DNA of 64,000 bases from Isoetes taiwanensis (Eukaryota; Streptophyta; Lycopodiopsida; Isoetales; Isoetaceae): contig JAJEKV010000039.1 in the NCBI GenBank assembly GCA_021234155.1, positions 1,860,001 through 1,924,000 of the forward strand, in the 5' to 3' direction. The position numbers and the translations under genes were made by a program. Shown in pieces: positions 56,005 to 64,000 of the stretch. Under the pieces are notes generated by a model. It made no database searches. It was not told where the DNA came from and was given only the letters and a program-made list of their open reading frames with translations. The stretch's first letter is position 1. Each line of letters starts with the position of its first letter.

Positions 56005-57609
56005 TTAGTAAGCCGTGAGGCGGACCGAGGTGGTCTGATTGGTGCCAGGAAGCTGCACCTGCACTTGTGGAAGTTGAGGACATGCCGTGGTGGTATGACC
56101 CCATTCGTGACAGTAATAACACTGAGCTTTAGAAGGATCAAAAGGGGGGCGTGTGTTGGGTCCCCGTTGTGGCTCCTGTTGCTGATAGAGTTGATTGGGT
56201 TGAGCCTGCAGTGGTTGCGGCTGATATTGCGATTGTTGCTGAGGTGTTGTTTGTACTTGATAAACCAGCTTGTTGCAGAAAGGTGTAGGATGAGTGCGAG
56301 TGCACTCTTCTGTGGCATGATTGCACATGTTGCATCTTTTACAATGAGGCGGGCCATTGGTGGAGTTGCACTCATTTGCCAAGTGGCCTTGATATTTGCA
56401 GATATGGCACCAGATCTGACTGCGCTGCTGATTGGCGTGTTGAGGTTGGACAGCAGTCTGTGGAACCATGACTGGTGGAATGAAAGGGAGCTCCTGAAGA
56501 GCCACGCCACGGGAGGAAACATTGACTGAGTGATTGACAAGGTCGATAGCCTGCTCCAAAGTCTTCGGGCGCAGGTATTCAGTCATGAGTCTGATAGCTG
56601 GAGGAAGTCCTTGGAGAAACCAGACCAAGATCTGGCTCTGTGTCGGATACTCCTTGAGTTTGCTGAGCAGAATGTGAAGTCGATCTGCAAAATCCCTGGC
56701 GGGCTCCGTGGGCTCTTGTTGAAGGTCATTGAGTTGCTTGAGATGAAGTTGATCATCATCCGTGGTTCCATAGTGAGAAAGAAAAGCAGTTTTCATTTCT
56801 GACCAATCTTGTTTCCAGTGGCTTTTGTTGGACATAAGCCATTGATGAGGAGAGCCACGCAGTGTGGTGGAAAAGATATGGAATTTCAGTTGAGGTTGTG
56901 CATGACCATTTAGGACAGCCAGAGCCTCAAATTCTTCCATGTGGGCCTGAGCACTTTGGTCTAAAGGTTTGCCTTTCGTGTTGCCAAAGGTTGGATAGGT
57001 CAGCTTAAGGGTCTGAAAGGTAGAGGTGAAAGTGCTTGGCTGGACAGGAACTAAATAGGGATTATATTGAGGTGGAGTTGGAGGTGGCATGGTGCCTGAA
57101 AGACCCTGATGAAGGGGTGACTGAGGGGGAGGTACTGAAGGTCCCTGAGCATTGGTTTTGAGGTCGGTAAGGTTGTAAACAGGGAGAGTGGTGGGAAATG
57201 TAGGGAAGGGAAATTCCTGGGGGGGAGCAAAAGAGACATGTGGATATCCCTGTCCGCCCGGAGGAGATGATGGTTGTGAAGGTAGAGGCGTATGGCCAGA
57301 AGAATGATGGATGTAGGCATGTTCGGGGGTATGAAAGTAAGGTTGAGAAGGTTGAGCCTGATAGGACTCCTGATAGTGATGATGTGACTGAGGCTGTGAG
57401 CAATGTTTGCACGCTTGAGGCGGGGAACTGGGACGAGACATGACACGAGGGGTGGGTGGCGCCGACTGAGCCCTAGACCGAATGTGGCCTCCCTCAATGT
57501 CATAAGCAGATCCATACATGTCGCGAACAGCTTCCCTTCGATGATGGCACTCCAAGCGAGATGCCGTCTGGGAAAGAAGTTCTTCTGGCGTGAAGTTTCG
57601 GGCAGACAT
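56005..57609 (-). CDS. gag: Element A gag: capsid/nucleocapsid with three CCHC knuckles
   Basis: Structural protein that packages the element RNA. I start it at the ATG at 57609 (MSARNFTPEEL), 48 bases inside the LTR; the upstream in-frame ATG lies in the LTR. The first ~230 residues are Pro/Ser/His-rich. About residues 240-400 carry the retrotransposon gag core (HMEEFEALAVLNG, SPHQWLMSNKSHWKQDW, ARDFADRLHILLSKLKEY, LQGLPPAIRLM). Then come three zinc knuckles: CHICKYQGHLANEC, CKRCNMCNHATEEC and CYYCHEWGHTTTAC, all CX2CX4HX4C. The frame stops at 56005. In B the equivalent position is open and runs on into protease, so the natural product is probably one gag-pol frame and this stop a private mutation. 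The ORF is otherwise intact. Confidence 0.9.
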   Translation of the reverse strand: MSARNFTPEELLSQTASRLECHHRREAVRDMYGSAYDIEGGHIRSRAQSAPPTPRVMSRPSSPPQACKHCSQPQSHHHYQESYQAQPSQPYFHTPEHAYIHHSSGHTPLPSQPSSPPGGQGYPHVSFAPPQEFPFPTFPTTLPVYNLTDLKTNAQGPSVPPPQSPLHQGLSGTMPPPTPPQYNPYLVPVQPSTFTSTFQTLKLTYPTFGNTKGKPLDQSAQAHMEEFEALAVLNGHAQPQLKFHIFSTTLRGSPHQWLMSNKSHWKQDWSEMKTAFLSHYGTTDDDQLHLKQLNDLQQEPTEPARDFADRLHILLSKLKEYPTQSQILVWFLQGLPPAIRLMTEYLRPKTLEQAIDLVNHSVNVSSRGVALQELPFIPPVMVPQTAVQPQHANQQRSQIWCHICKYQGHLANECNSTNGPPHCKRCNMCNHATEECTRTHPTPFCNKLVYQVQTTPQQQSQYQPQPLQAQPNQLYQQQEPQRGPNTRPPFDPSKAQCYYCHEWGHTTTACPQLPQVQVQLPGTNQTTSVRLTAY

Positions 57610-57639
57610 GGCGACAGAAGAAAGGAAAATCGAATCAGA

Positions 57640-57655
57640 CCCGGCAGCGGCGACA
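57640..57655 (-). promoter_or_regulatory. Element A primer-binding site, tRNA-Asp-like
   Basis: One base inside the 5' LTR the minus strand reads TGTCGCCGCTGCCGGG. This differs at two positions from the complement of the plant tRNA-Asp(GUC) 3' end, the primer typical of Athila/Tat elements. The same site in B is more decayed. Confidence 0.7.
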
Positions 57656-57656
57656 G

Positions 57657-58250
57657 TGTTTGGGGTCTGGGTTCGGGAACTCCTGCAAGACAACCCTCTG
57701 TGAGGACCCGTGGATCTAACAGGAGAATCCGGGGACTATGTCACGCGGGATTTGCAAGAAGAGAACAAGAAAGAGGAAACAGAACAAAAGAGAACAATGA
57801 GATCAAAATGATAAACTTCCTTGATATCAATGATGATGATACATGAGCTCTCGCAACCGAGAGAAAACTGAAGTGAGACAAGACTCAAAACTCATCTAAA
57901 AACTCATGTGCTAGCTCTACTCATATATATAGTACAATGGCCTTTGGCCCAATATAGACACTCTGACTGATCTCGGTGCCGACTCCTGGAAGGAGGCCTG
58001 ATTTGCAGGAATGCTGGCGGTGCCTCTTGAAGTGCCTAGAATCACGCTGACGCTGACGCGGGCGGTGACGGGCCCTCACTTGTCTGAGCGCCGCCTCTTA
58101 TTGACGGACGCAGGCTTTGACTGCGTGGTCTGCTGCTTGGTCTTCTGCTGAGCCTTTGACGACTGACCCGCACCTGGTTGTGGATCCTTGGCCTTGACTT
58201 GGTCCGTCGAATGCATGAATAGTCCTGTACCAGGAGGCACAGGACTAACA
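57657..58250 (-). repeat. Element A 5' LTR
   Basis: 594 bp, TG...CA ends, the same length as the partner at 19195-19788 and nearly identical to it, with scattered substitutions and a few small indels. A TATA-like TATATATA lies at about 57924-57931 (minus strand). Outside it at 58251-58255 is the duplicated target ATTAT. Confidence 0.93.
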
Positions 58251-58255
58251 ATTAT

Positions 58256-59181
58256 GCGCTCTGTGCATAGGAGGGTAGAGACCTATTGGCTATTATCTAG
58301 ATGATAATTCTAGTTTAGACCCTTAGTTCCTATTATTATGCGCTCTGTGCATAGGAACCCACCCGACTACGGGGGCTATAGAATGACTTAGCACTACTAG
58401 CAAAGTGGATGGGGGTCCCTGCTGAGCATGGCTAGGTCTACAGTCGTCACTTCGAGTGGGCCGGGTATAGGTCCGACACTTCCTGGATCAATGCTATCAC
58501 CCTGATCCTCAGGAGTTGCAGGTGTTGGCCTGGCTCTTGTTTTGAGGAGTTCAATCGGGGACGAATCGTGTGTCGCCGTGATTTTCTAGCCACTCATGGA
58601 ACCACTAGACCTCGGGAAGGGGAGATGAAACTCTTCCTACCTCTTCGGACTAGAGAGATGCAACCCAGAGTAGTCTCGATGGGTGATACCATGAGACTAC
58701 ATATCCGGTAGGTTATAGTCATGCCAGAACCTGATCTAGCCATTCTGCAAAGTATGCACAGGAGGGGCGGATGGAGTGTCAACCCTAGCCATTGTCCATA
58801 GCCAGCCCCGCCATTGTTATATCTTGGTCTTCTCTATCTTGTAGCCCAGTCGTCAGTCCATCTCCTTATGAGTTTGAGTCTAGGTAGGAGCTCTCATGTT
58901 TTATGGCATGTTGATATCTTTGTTGGATCTATAGATGTATGGATGTGCTACCCTTCGAGGTAGCTAGATGTATTGCTATTGTTAGTGCTGACATTGTGTT
59001 ATGCTTCTCTTGTATAGGAGCCCATAGGGGAAGGGAGTCAAGGTACCTCTGTATCCCCTTCTTACACTAGGGGTATCTTGAGTGCGGGATAGATGGAGGG
59101 CCCATGTGGCCAGAGGGCTGGATGGGGGATTTCCTACGAGATGTATGACCAGGCGTCGTATATTTACTAGGGAGCGTCACA
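58256..59181 (+). repeat. Right part of the E LTR
   Basis: Continues the LTR interrupted by element A and ends CGTCACA at 59181. The first ~84 bases are a tandem copy: ATTATGCGCTCTGTGCATAGGA occurs at 58251 and again near 58335, so the duplication predates A. Much of the layout parallels the LTR of C (AGAGACCTA, CAGGAGCCCACC-like, CCCTTCGAGGTGG-like blocks), indicating related families. Confidence 0.8.
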
Positions 59182-59182
59182 A

Positions 59183-59194
59183 TAGTATCAGAGC
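59183..59194 (+). promoter_or_regulatory. Element E primer-binding site
   Basis: TAGTATCAGAGC, one mismatch (A for G) to the initiator tRNA-Met complement seen in C, one base after the LTR end. This is the same spacing as in C. Confidence 0.8.
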
Positions 59195-59301
59195 AATGTT
59201 CAAGGTTGACCACGAGCTAGCACTGACAATATCCCTGACTTAGTAGTTTAACTGGCCTAATAGAACATGGAATAGAAATTCCAGCAATGAACCTCGAAAA
59301 T

Positions 59302-59321
59302 GGGAGGAAAATTTTTCTCCC
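59302..59321 (+). repeat. PBS-proximal stem-loop in element E leader
   Basis: GGGAGGAAAATTTTTCTCCC folds back on itself with one bulge. It follows AACCTCGAAAA as in C, but with a different stem sequence, so structure is kept rather than sequence. Confidence 0.55.
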
Positions 59322-59734
59322 TAGTAGTGGGGTCATAAAGTTAGGCTAAATTATTAGATGCAGGAACAAGAATGAGCCGAATTAACATTCTAGTAATATT
59401 GGAGTGAAAATTATGCATGAGCATCAAATTTCACCCAAAATGGGTCGAAGAATCATCTCAATCTGGGACCTGGATGAAAAAATGGTGCAAACCCATAATT
59501 AACACCTCAAACCATTAGGAGAAATTCGACTTTTAAGGATAAGTATATATAGTACAGATGTTTCAAGGGAGGGGGGCTAATTAATAGGGCTATTAATGGT
59601 GAGAGAATATTCTTAGCCCTAGGAGCATCTTTCCATTTTAAATACCATTCTTAGGTCCCACTCTCCCTAACTCATCCTAAACCTCTCTTTCTTGATCTCC
59701 AGCTTAAGCTAATCCATTTTTTTAACTGTAAGAT

Positions 59735-60899
59735 ATGGCTAGAACCAAATGCACAGCAAGGAAGTTCTGGAGCCCAAGGCAAACATCTTCTATGGCAGAG
59801 GTGGCAGCAAGTAACGGAAAGAAGATCCCGGAGCATCTCAACCCTGGGAGGCAGGAGGAGCGGAATGACTAGTCCAGCTCCACGGTCAGACCTTCCACAC
59901 CTCCCACGGGCGGGCGCCCAGTAGCTCGTCGGGAGCTACCCAGAGGACATATGAGACTGTTGAGCTCAGCACGCCTTCGCCGAGCCACGAGGAGGAGCAG
60001 TAGCAAGGGGGCGACCATCAGGAGGAAGGGCAGCGTCAGGAGGAGGAGCGCCATCAAACGCAGGTCGGCCCCAGTAAAAAGAAGGGGAAGGAGAAGGTAG
60101 TTGAATGGCCGGAAGATCGGGCGGCGAGGAAGAAGAGGGAGAGGGAGAAAGAGGCGAGGAGGAAGGAGAAAAGGTCCAAAAGGGACCAAGATCGGCCCCG
60201 AGGGACAATGCACATTGAAGAACCTCGCCGGGACTCAACCGACGAGGAAGAAGAGGAGGAGGCTGAAGAAGAAGGAAGCGACGGGCAGGAGGAGGAAGTG
60301 CCCGAAGGGGATGTCGGGAGACATCCAACCCCCACGCCCATCCACCCTACCCGAAGTGGCCCAAGCCACCCAAGGTAGTGAAGAAGCAGAAGGTAGGAGA
60401 ACGCGAGTTCATGCTAAAGTAGAACTGCGAGTTTGAGAGAAGGAAGATGGCATACTAAGAGTACCTCCGGAGGTGGAAGAGGTACAATGATTGGTACTGC
60501 AAACAAAATGTACAGAAGTATGTTAAGGGCGGCAAGCCAAAGAATCAGCCGAAACTGCCACCATCCAGGCCAGAGCCCCCTAAGAAGGTCCCCCATAGAC
60601 CTAACTCAAAGCACGCCCGGGTATTTCGAGAGATTAGGCACTTTCAGTAATGCACTAATCTCTTGATCCGGAAGGCGTCGTTCAAACGGCTCCTCCGGGA
60701 GATCATGCAGGACTTCCGGACCGACTATAAGGTCACACCCCTAACGGTCTGATCCTTGCAAGAGGCAGCAGAGGCAGAGCTGGTATAGCTCTTCGAGGAA
60801 GGCAACTTGTGTGCCATTCATGTGAAGAGGGTAGCAGTGATGCCCAAGGATCTCCATTTGGCTAGAGAATCTGTAAGGAGAAGCCTTAGAAGCTTCTAA
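59735..60899 (+). pseudogene. Histone H3-family ORF inside element E (CENH3-like helix 1), decayed
   Basis: The first ORF after the PBS. It starts MARTKCTARK at 59735, like the H3 tail start (MARTKQTARK). About 250 codons of charged sequence follow over two frame changes (KKKGKEKVVEWPEDRAARKK; a run of Asp/Glu near 60240-60300). The histone fold comes at 60580-60880: KKVPHRP, ARVFREIRHFQ-stop-CTNLLI, ASFKRLLREIMQDFRTDY, SLQEAAEAELV[15 protein letters not shown] and [14 protein letters not shown]. The block order and spacing equal canonical H3. RHFQ.xTNLLI..ASF is closer to plant CENH3, but the loop-1 length is canonical. Stops (TAG, TAA, TGA) and frameshifts break it. It ends SLRSF-TAA at 60899, with AATAAA about 80 bases on. 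A histone in an LTR element is unusual; family call firm, centromeric role unproven. Confidence 0.8.
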
Positions 60900-60975
60900 T
60901 TTTGTACTAAGATTATTTTGTACATATAAAAATATTTTTTGTATAAATCAATTTGGTGTAAAACCTTTCCTAATG

Positions 60976-60983
60976 CAATAAAA
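60976..60983 (+). terminator. Poly(A) signal after the histone-like ORF
   Basis: AATAAAAT in a T-rich, TGTA-containing 3' region (TTTTGTACATATAAA, TTTTTTGTATAAATC), 80 bases after the last stop. This suggests a separate transcript ending before the hairpin array. Confidence 0.5.
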
Positions 60984-61031
60984 TGTTCTTATTAGTAATG
61001 TTAGTTTAAAATTTTTCTTTAAAATTGACCC

Positions 61032-61478
61032 ACTCGGATCACACCGCGCTAATGGCCTCCGCATCGCGAACACCGACACTGTTCGCGCGGTCTAATTCGA
61101 GTCCCGTGTTTTTTGGCTTAAGTTGTTCAATTTTTCCAATAAAAGTTGTTGGAATGCTTAGAATTTATTAAGATTTACAGTGTTGCACTTTAAATTTGTT
61201 AAAAATATCAAAAATTAGTCAAAGTGGCCCACTCGAGTCACATTGCATCAATGGGCTCTGCGTCGCGAACGGAGATTTGTTTCACGCGGTGTAACCCGAG
61301 TCATCCACATTTGCACTTTTACAATTTTATTTTAACATAAAATAAGTTGCCAGATGGCCTAGAGCTTTATAGCTCCTAAAGATGTTAAGTTTTGCCAAAA
61401 ATGACCCACTCGGGTCACACCGCGCCAATGGCCTCTGCGTTGCCAACGCAGATGTGTTTCGCGCGGAGTAACCCGAGT
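61032..61478 (+). repeat. Array of three nested hairpins in element E leader
   Basis: Copies lie at 61032-61102, 61231-61301 and 61408-61478, all 71 bases long. The outer arms are ACTCGGGTCACACCGCGC / GCGCGGAGTAACCCGAGT (copy 3). Inner stems differ but still pair: CGCGAACA/TGTTCGCG in copy 1, TCTGCGTT/AACGCAGA in copy 3. Spacers are unrelated AT-rich DNA. The place and architecture match the five hairpins of C, while the sequence is different. Confidence 0.85.
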
Positions 61479-61655
61479 CGAGCATGTTTGACGAAATTTA
61501 CCCAAATTTTATCTAGTAAACTGCCCTATAGTGTTTCTCGACTTGTTTTGCTTAGATTTGCACTTCATGTTACCTAGTTTGGAGATCCATAGCCTTAGAA
61601 CGTATATCTATCTGAACAAGAAGTCTTGGGCACGGGAACCTAGGCAGCCTTAGTC

Positions 61656-61664
61656 TATAAAAAG
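61656..61664 (+). promoter_or_regulatory. TATA box before the second ORF of element E
   Basis: TATAAAAAG in CTATAAAAAGGGACC, 118 bases before the ATG at 61774. The leader contains GATTTTCCAGCTCC, shared with C (GATTTTTCAGCTCC). Confidence 0.55.
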
Positions 61665-61773
61665 GGACCTCAGTTGATATTTTCTCTTCACCAAGTTTGC
61701 TCTCACCCTCATAAGCGATTTTCCAGCTCCTTGTCAATCTTTCCCAACTATTTTCTACTCCAGTCTCTGCTTA

Positions 61774-62417
61774 ATGGCGCCCACAAACTTCGTTGAATGG
61801 TGGTACAACAATGCCAACCACATTAGTGAGTTCTCGGTAGAGAAGGCCTTCCATACCAGCAAATCTTACCCTGGGAAGTCAGCCTTCCTCCCAGGGGAGA
61901 TAAGTGGGTGTCCTTGGAGTCATTAAGTCAAGTCATAGATGGGGGATCCAGAGTCAAGTGTCAGTTGTGGGATAGGACGAAGAACATGTCTGATTACATG
62001 AGTTGTAATGTTCACAGGCATCGGTATGTCTCAGCACACGCGGCTCTATCCTTGTTCATGCACTTCAGGGCCATCAACGGGATGGGGGAGCCTTTGATTC
62101 AGCCCTTAGACCTTGCACCCCTCAACAACAGGGTAGAACAGGATCAAATCCACGAGATTCAGACCTCAGAGTACGTCTACCATTGCACTTCAACAAGAGC
62201 ACTCCAGATCGAAGAAGACTATGAACAGGAAGGAGACGACGACCAGGACGAGGAGAGCAGACTAGCATCAAGGATGGAAAAACAGATAGCAAGGCATGAT
62301 GAGGATATCAGGCGAGCCAATGAACCACCTATTGACATCACGGCTCTATCTCCGATAGTAATCGAGGGGAGGAGTACATTCTTGCCAATGACATCCTCCC
62401 TCTCCCATACTGCTTAG
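61774..62417 (+). pseudogene. Element E second ORF (unrecognised), shared with C
   Basis: Starts MAPTNFVEWWYNNANHISEF at 61774. A frameshift at about 61905 moves it to the frame 61908-62417, which reads YVSAHAALSLFMHFRAINGM, GEPLIQPLDLAP, and an acidic helix-forming part (EEDYEQEGDDDQDEESRLAS). C has a decayed relative. No gag core, zinc knuckle or enzyme motif. Could be a diverged gag or a family-specific protein. Confidence 0.5.
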
Positions 62418-62486
62418 ATAAAGGGCTCAGGATCGGCGAGCTCATGGGACTAAATGCAGAAGAGTAGAAGAAAGAACTCATCAACT

Positions 62487-62574
62487 ATTCCTACCAAGAA
62501 GTCCCAAGAGAGGTAGTGGAGCGGCACTCTATTCCTACCAAGAAGTCCCAAGAGAGGTAGTGGAGCGGCACTCT
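62487..62574 (+). repeat. 44-bp perfect tandem duplication
   Basis: The unit ATTCCTACCAAGAAGTCCCA... occurs at 62487-62530 and again at 62531-62574. As 44 is not a multiple of 3, it changes the reading frame between the two halves of the ORF series. Confidence 0.95.
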
Positions 62575-63268
62575 TACGCCGGCGAGACAATGTCCAACAT
62601 CGTGGCATACGAATACATAAAGCAATTGTACCACCAACAATTGCCAGTCATTCCAGAGGAGGAGTTTCAAGAGATTCAAAGCAGGTTGTACAATCCAAGG
62701 AGAGGCCCAAGCTCTAGCCGACCCATTCGAGCACGAAGCATGCCGGAGGGGTCCAGCAGCATCAACTTAGATAGTGCAACCACCATGTGGAGGGACCATG
62801 AAGACTTCCTAGCACTAGACGTCTACGGTGGAGCGACTCAAAGGACGGGCACAGGGTCGCAGGTGCTGGATTCCAAAAAGGGAAGGCGCTTCGATACTAT
62901 CTTCCAGTTCTAAGCCAGGGCCAAATGATAGTATTCCACAAGGACTTCAGCCCGCGAGGAGAGGAGGTCGTAGCACTCTTGATTGCACTTACAGGGCTAG
63001 ATCAGCATGCCAAGATGAGGGAGAACACGGATCACGTCATCCTCTTCAAAAGATCAGTGGTCCTCTACAGCCTCGACTGCGCCAGGGGCCACCTAATGGA
63101 CGTGCCGATGATAGTAGTAGCAGCTACACCACCACCGCTCCCACCTCCTCAAATTGCTCAAGCTTTAGAAGGGGGATTATCCCGAAATATTCTATGCAAC
63201 GTCCGCAAGGGTCTTCACTCAAGGACGTGAAGAACTTCTTCAAGTCTGTGAAGGGCTTTCGACGATAA
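62560..63268 (+). pseudogene. Element E ORF continuation (unrecognised)
   Basis: Frames 62560-62913 (IVAYEYIKQLYHQQLPVIPE, FQEIQSRLYNP), 62925-63230 (EEVVALLIALTGLDQHAKMR) and 62828-63268 follow each other and probably form one decayed ORF with 61774-62417. The composition is helical with Pro/Ser-rich links. No recognised domain. Confidence 0.4.
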
Positions 63269-63518
63269 ACCCTTATCCCTCCCTATGTATTCATATGTAC
63301 CAAGAGAATTTTAAGATTGCATGTATGATTATCTATTTTCTATGAAAATTTTCAAGCTTCCAATTGTATATTGATGTATCAACTATTATAATCCATTGTG
63401 GACTTATAAGTTGAGTTTCAACTTGATTTCTTTTACGACTAACAAGAATTAACAAGGTCAGGGCAGACAACATCAGTGGCAACGCGTGTTCGGCTGAGAT
63501 CAGGATGAAGAACAAGAG

Positions 63519-63968
63519 ATGATAGTTGAAGCAATGAACACAAGGTTGACACAGTTGAGGAACCAGATGCAACAGCTAATACAGTGGACTACACCTTTGA
63601 TGCATGCTCAGGAGTATGGACCAATGCCACCTCCACCACCGAGAGGACCAGACGAAGCTCCTTTACCAGAGCAGGAAGAAGTCCATGTGCCTAAGAAGAA
63701 GAAAAAGAGGAAAAGAAGAAGCAGCAGGAGCCCATCTCCTTTGAGCTCCGGCCGGTCAGACACTACGGGAAGTGGATCTCGAAGCAAATCCGAAAGTGAG
63801 TCAGACACCTCACAAGGCAGGGACAGAAACCATAGAACAGGGGCTTGTCTTTTAAATGTGGGTTTTAGTCGTAAATGGAGTATGGTTAACGTTAATTTTT
63901 ATAATTGCTATCATGTTGTCAGCAAAATCTTGTACATGACAATTCTACGATCTCAACAGGACGATTAA
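63519..63968 (+). CDS. Element E basic, Ser/Arg-rich ORF (unrecognised)
   Basis: 149-codon open frame starting MIVEAMNTRLTQLRNQMQQL. It has an N-terminal helix, then a Pro-rich stretch (GPMPPPPPRGPDEAPLPEQ), then a strongly basic run (KKKKKRKRRSSRSPSP) that looks like a nuclear-localisation or nucleic-acid-binding tail, then Ser-rich sequence. It may be the start of a further ORF of E, or a random frame in a purine-rich region. No homolog is recognised. Confidence 0.35.
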   Translation: MIVEAMNTRLTQLRNQMQQLIQWTTPLMHAQEYGPMPPPPPRGPDEAPLPEQEEVHVPKKKKKRKRRSSRSPSPLSSGRSDTTGSGSRSKSESESDTSQGRDRNHRTGACLLNVGFSRKWSMVNVNFYNCYHVVSKILYMTILRSQQDD

Positions 63969-64000
63969 CAAGGGCTCAATCAAGTTTAAAAAAAAAAAAA

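Larger units (their letters stand above)
19195..58250 (-). mobile_element. Element A: OTA-type Ty3/gypsy LTR retrotransposon, host of nested insertions
   Basis: The ends are TGTTTGGGG...GGACTAACA with matching LTRs at 57657-58250 (5') and 19195-19788 (3') and the target-site duplication ATTAT at 19190-19194 and 58251-58255. It lies in the LTR of element E. Reading right to left: gag, protease, RT, RNase H, integrase (no chromodomain), a spacer with an antisense ORF, ORF3, polypurine tract and 3' LTR. Insertions B, C, D and G interrupt it. Without them it measures about 11.06 kb, equal to its relative B. The domain order, tRNA-Asp-like PBS and extra ORFs point to the Ogre/Tat/Athila group of gypsy elements (established group traits; placement is inference). 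Confidence 0.92.
59182..64000 (+). mobile_element. Element E internal region (right end outside the window)
   Basis: Begins with the PBS and runs to the window edge. In order it has a PBS-proximal stem-loop, histone H3-like ORF, poly(A) signal, three nested hairpins, TATA box, and an ORF series of unknown function. No protease, RT or integrase is seen before 64000. The 12-base A-run at the window edge is too short to interpret. Confidence 0.75.

Noticed and set aside
58042-58251. 69-codon frame in the 5' LTR of A
   Set aside because: It is the alternate frame of the ORF3 tail encoded by the LTR copy.
60101-60436. Basic 111-codon frame (GRRGRRGRGRKRRGG) overlapping the histone-like ORF
   Set aside because: Out of frame with both histone parts. 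The overlapping frame has the more plausible charged composition and connects better to the H3 fold.
60580-60899. Firm assignment of the histone fold as CENH3
   Set aside because: Helix 1 resembles CENH3, but the loop-1 length and the QDF.TD block are canonical H3-like, so only the H3 family is claimed.
63988-64000. A-run at the window end as a retroposon tail
   Set aside because: Only 12-13 bases at the window edge; no context to judge.

Overview
This window looks like nuclear DNA from a land plant with a large, repeat-rich genome. The signs are a pectin methylesterase remnant, a FANCM-type helicase exon with plant-like introns, OTA-type (Ogre/Tat/Athila) Ty3/gypsy elements and L1-type LINEs. 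A Crypton/DUF3504-type tyrosine recombinase gene would fit a non-seed plant such as a fern or lycophyte, but that is inference and no species can be named. No intact host gene is visible. Almost everything is mobile DNA or its debris.

Layout. 0.7-1.3 kb: pectinesterase pseudogene (+). 4.2-9.05 kb: L1-type LINE remnant (-), split by a terminal-inverted-repeat insert 'F' (5.87-8.06 kb) that holds an array of the 16-bp palindrome GGTATAAATTTATACC. 9.08-11.3 kb: multi-exon, decayed Crypton/DUF3504-like tyrosine recombinase gene (+). 13.5-14.8 kb: gag-protease debris (-). 15.6-18.5 kb: second LINE (-), with endonuclease, RT and C-terminal zinc domains. 18.5-19.2 kb: pieces of the LTR of element 'E'.

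19.2-58.25 kb is one nested block. OTA-like gypsy element 'A' (- strand, LTRs 57657-58250 and 19195-19788, TSD ATTAT) sits inside the LTR of element E. A was then hit by four insertions: its full-length relative 'B' (41090-52149, TSD TTGAC, in the integrase gene), non-coding LTR element 'C' (21881-34289, + strand, TSD GCTGG, in ORF3), DNA transposon 'D' (35291-39152, 14-bp TIRs, 8-bp TSD GCGAAACT) carrying host-gene exons, and MITE-like 'G' (39819-40465). C holds a further MITE-like insert 'H' (27611-28164). Subtracting the insertions leaves about 11.06 kb for A, the same as the length of B, which independently supports the reconstruction. 58.26-64 kb: rest of the E LTR, its primer-binding site and internal region.

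How the parts work together. A and B each encode gag with three CCHC knuckles, then protease, RT, RNase H and integrase with a GPY/F end. Between integrase and 3' LTR they carry two unusual items: a short Cys-rich ORF on the opposite strand with its own conserved CCAAT/TATA promoter, and a sense ORF3 of about 1,045 codons (coiled coil, basic tail) that ends inside the LTR. Both copies share one in-frame UAG-CAA-CGA at the start of RT. C and E are related to each other: both have an initiator-Met-type PBS, a PBS-proximal stem-loop, an array of long nested hairpins (five in C, three in E) with compensatory changes, and then a TATA box and a short ORF family.

The most unexpected gene is in E. 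Directly after the PBS lies a histone H3-family ORF remnant (MARTKxTARK start, long charged insert, near-complete histone fold, several stops, poly(A) signal). Its first helix resembles plant centromeric H3. A histone H3 gene inside an LTR retroelement is the best candidate here for something undescribed. Many frame breaks are small indels in otherwise identical repeats, so part of the apparent decay may be assembly error.
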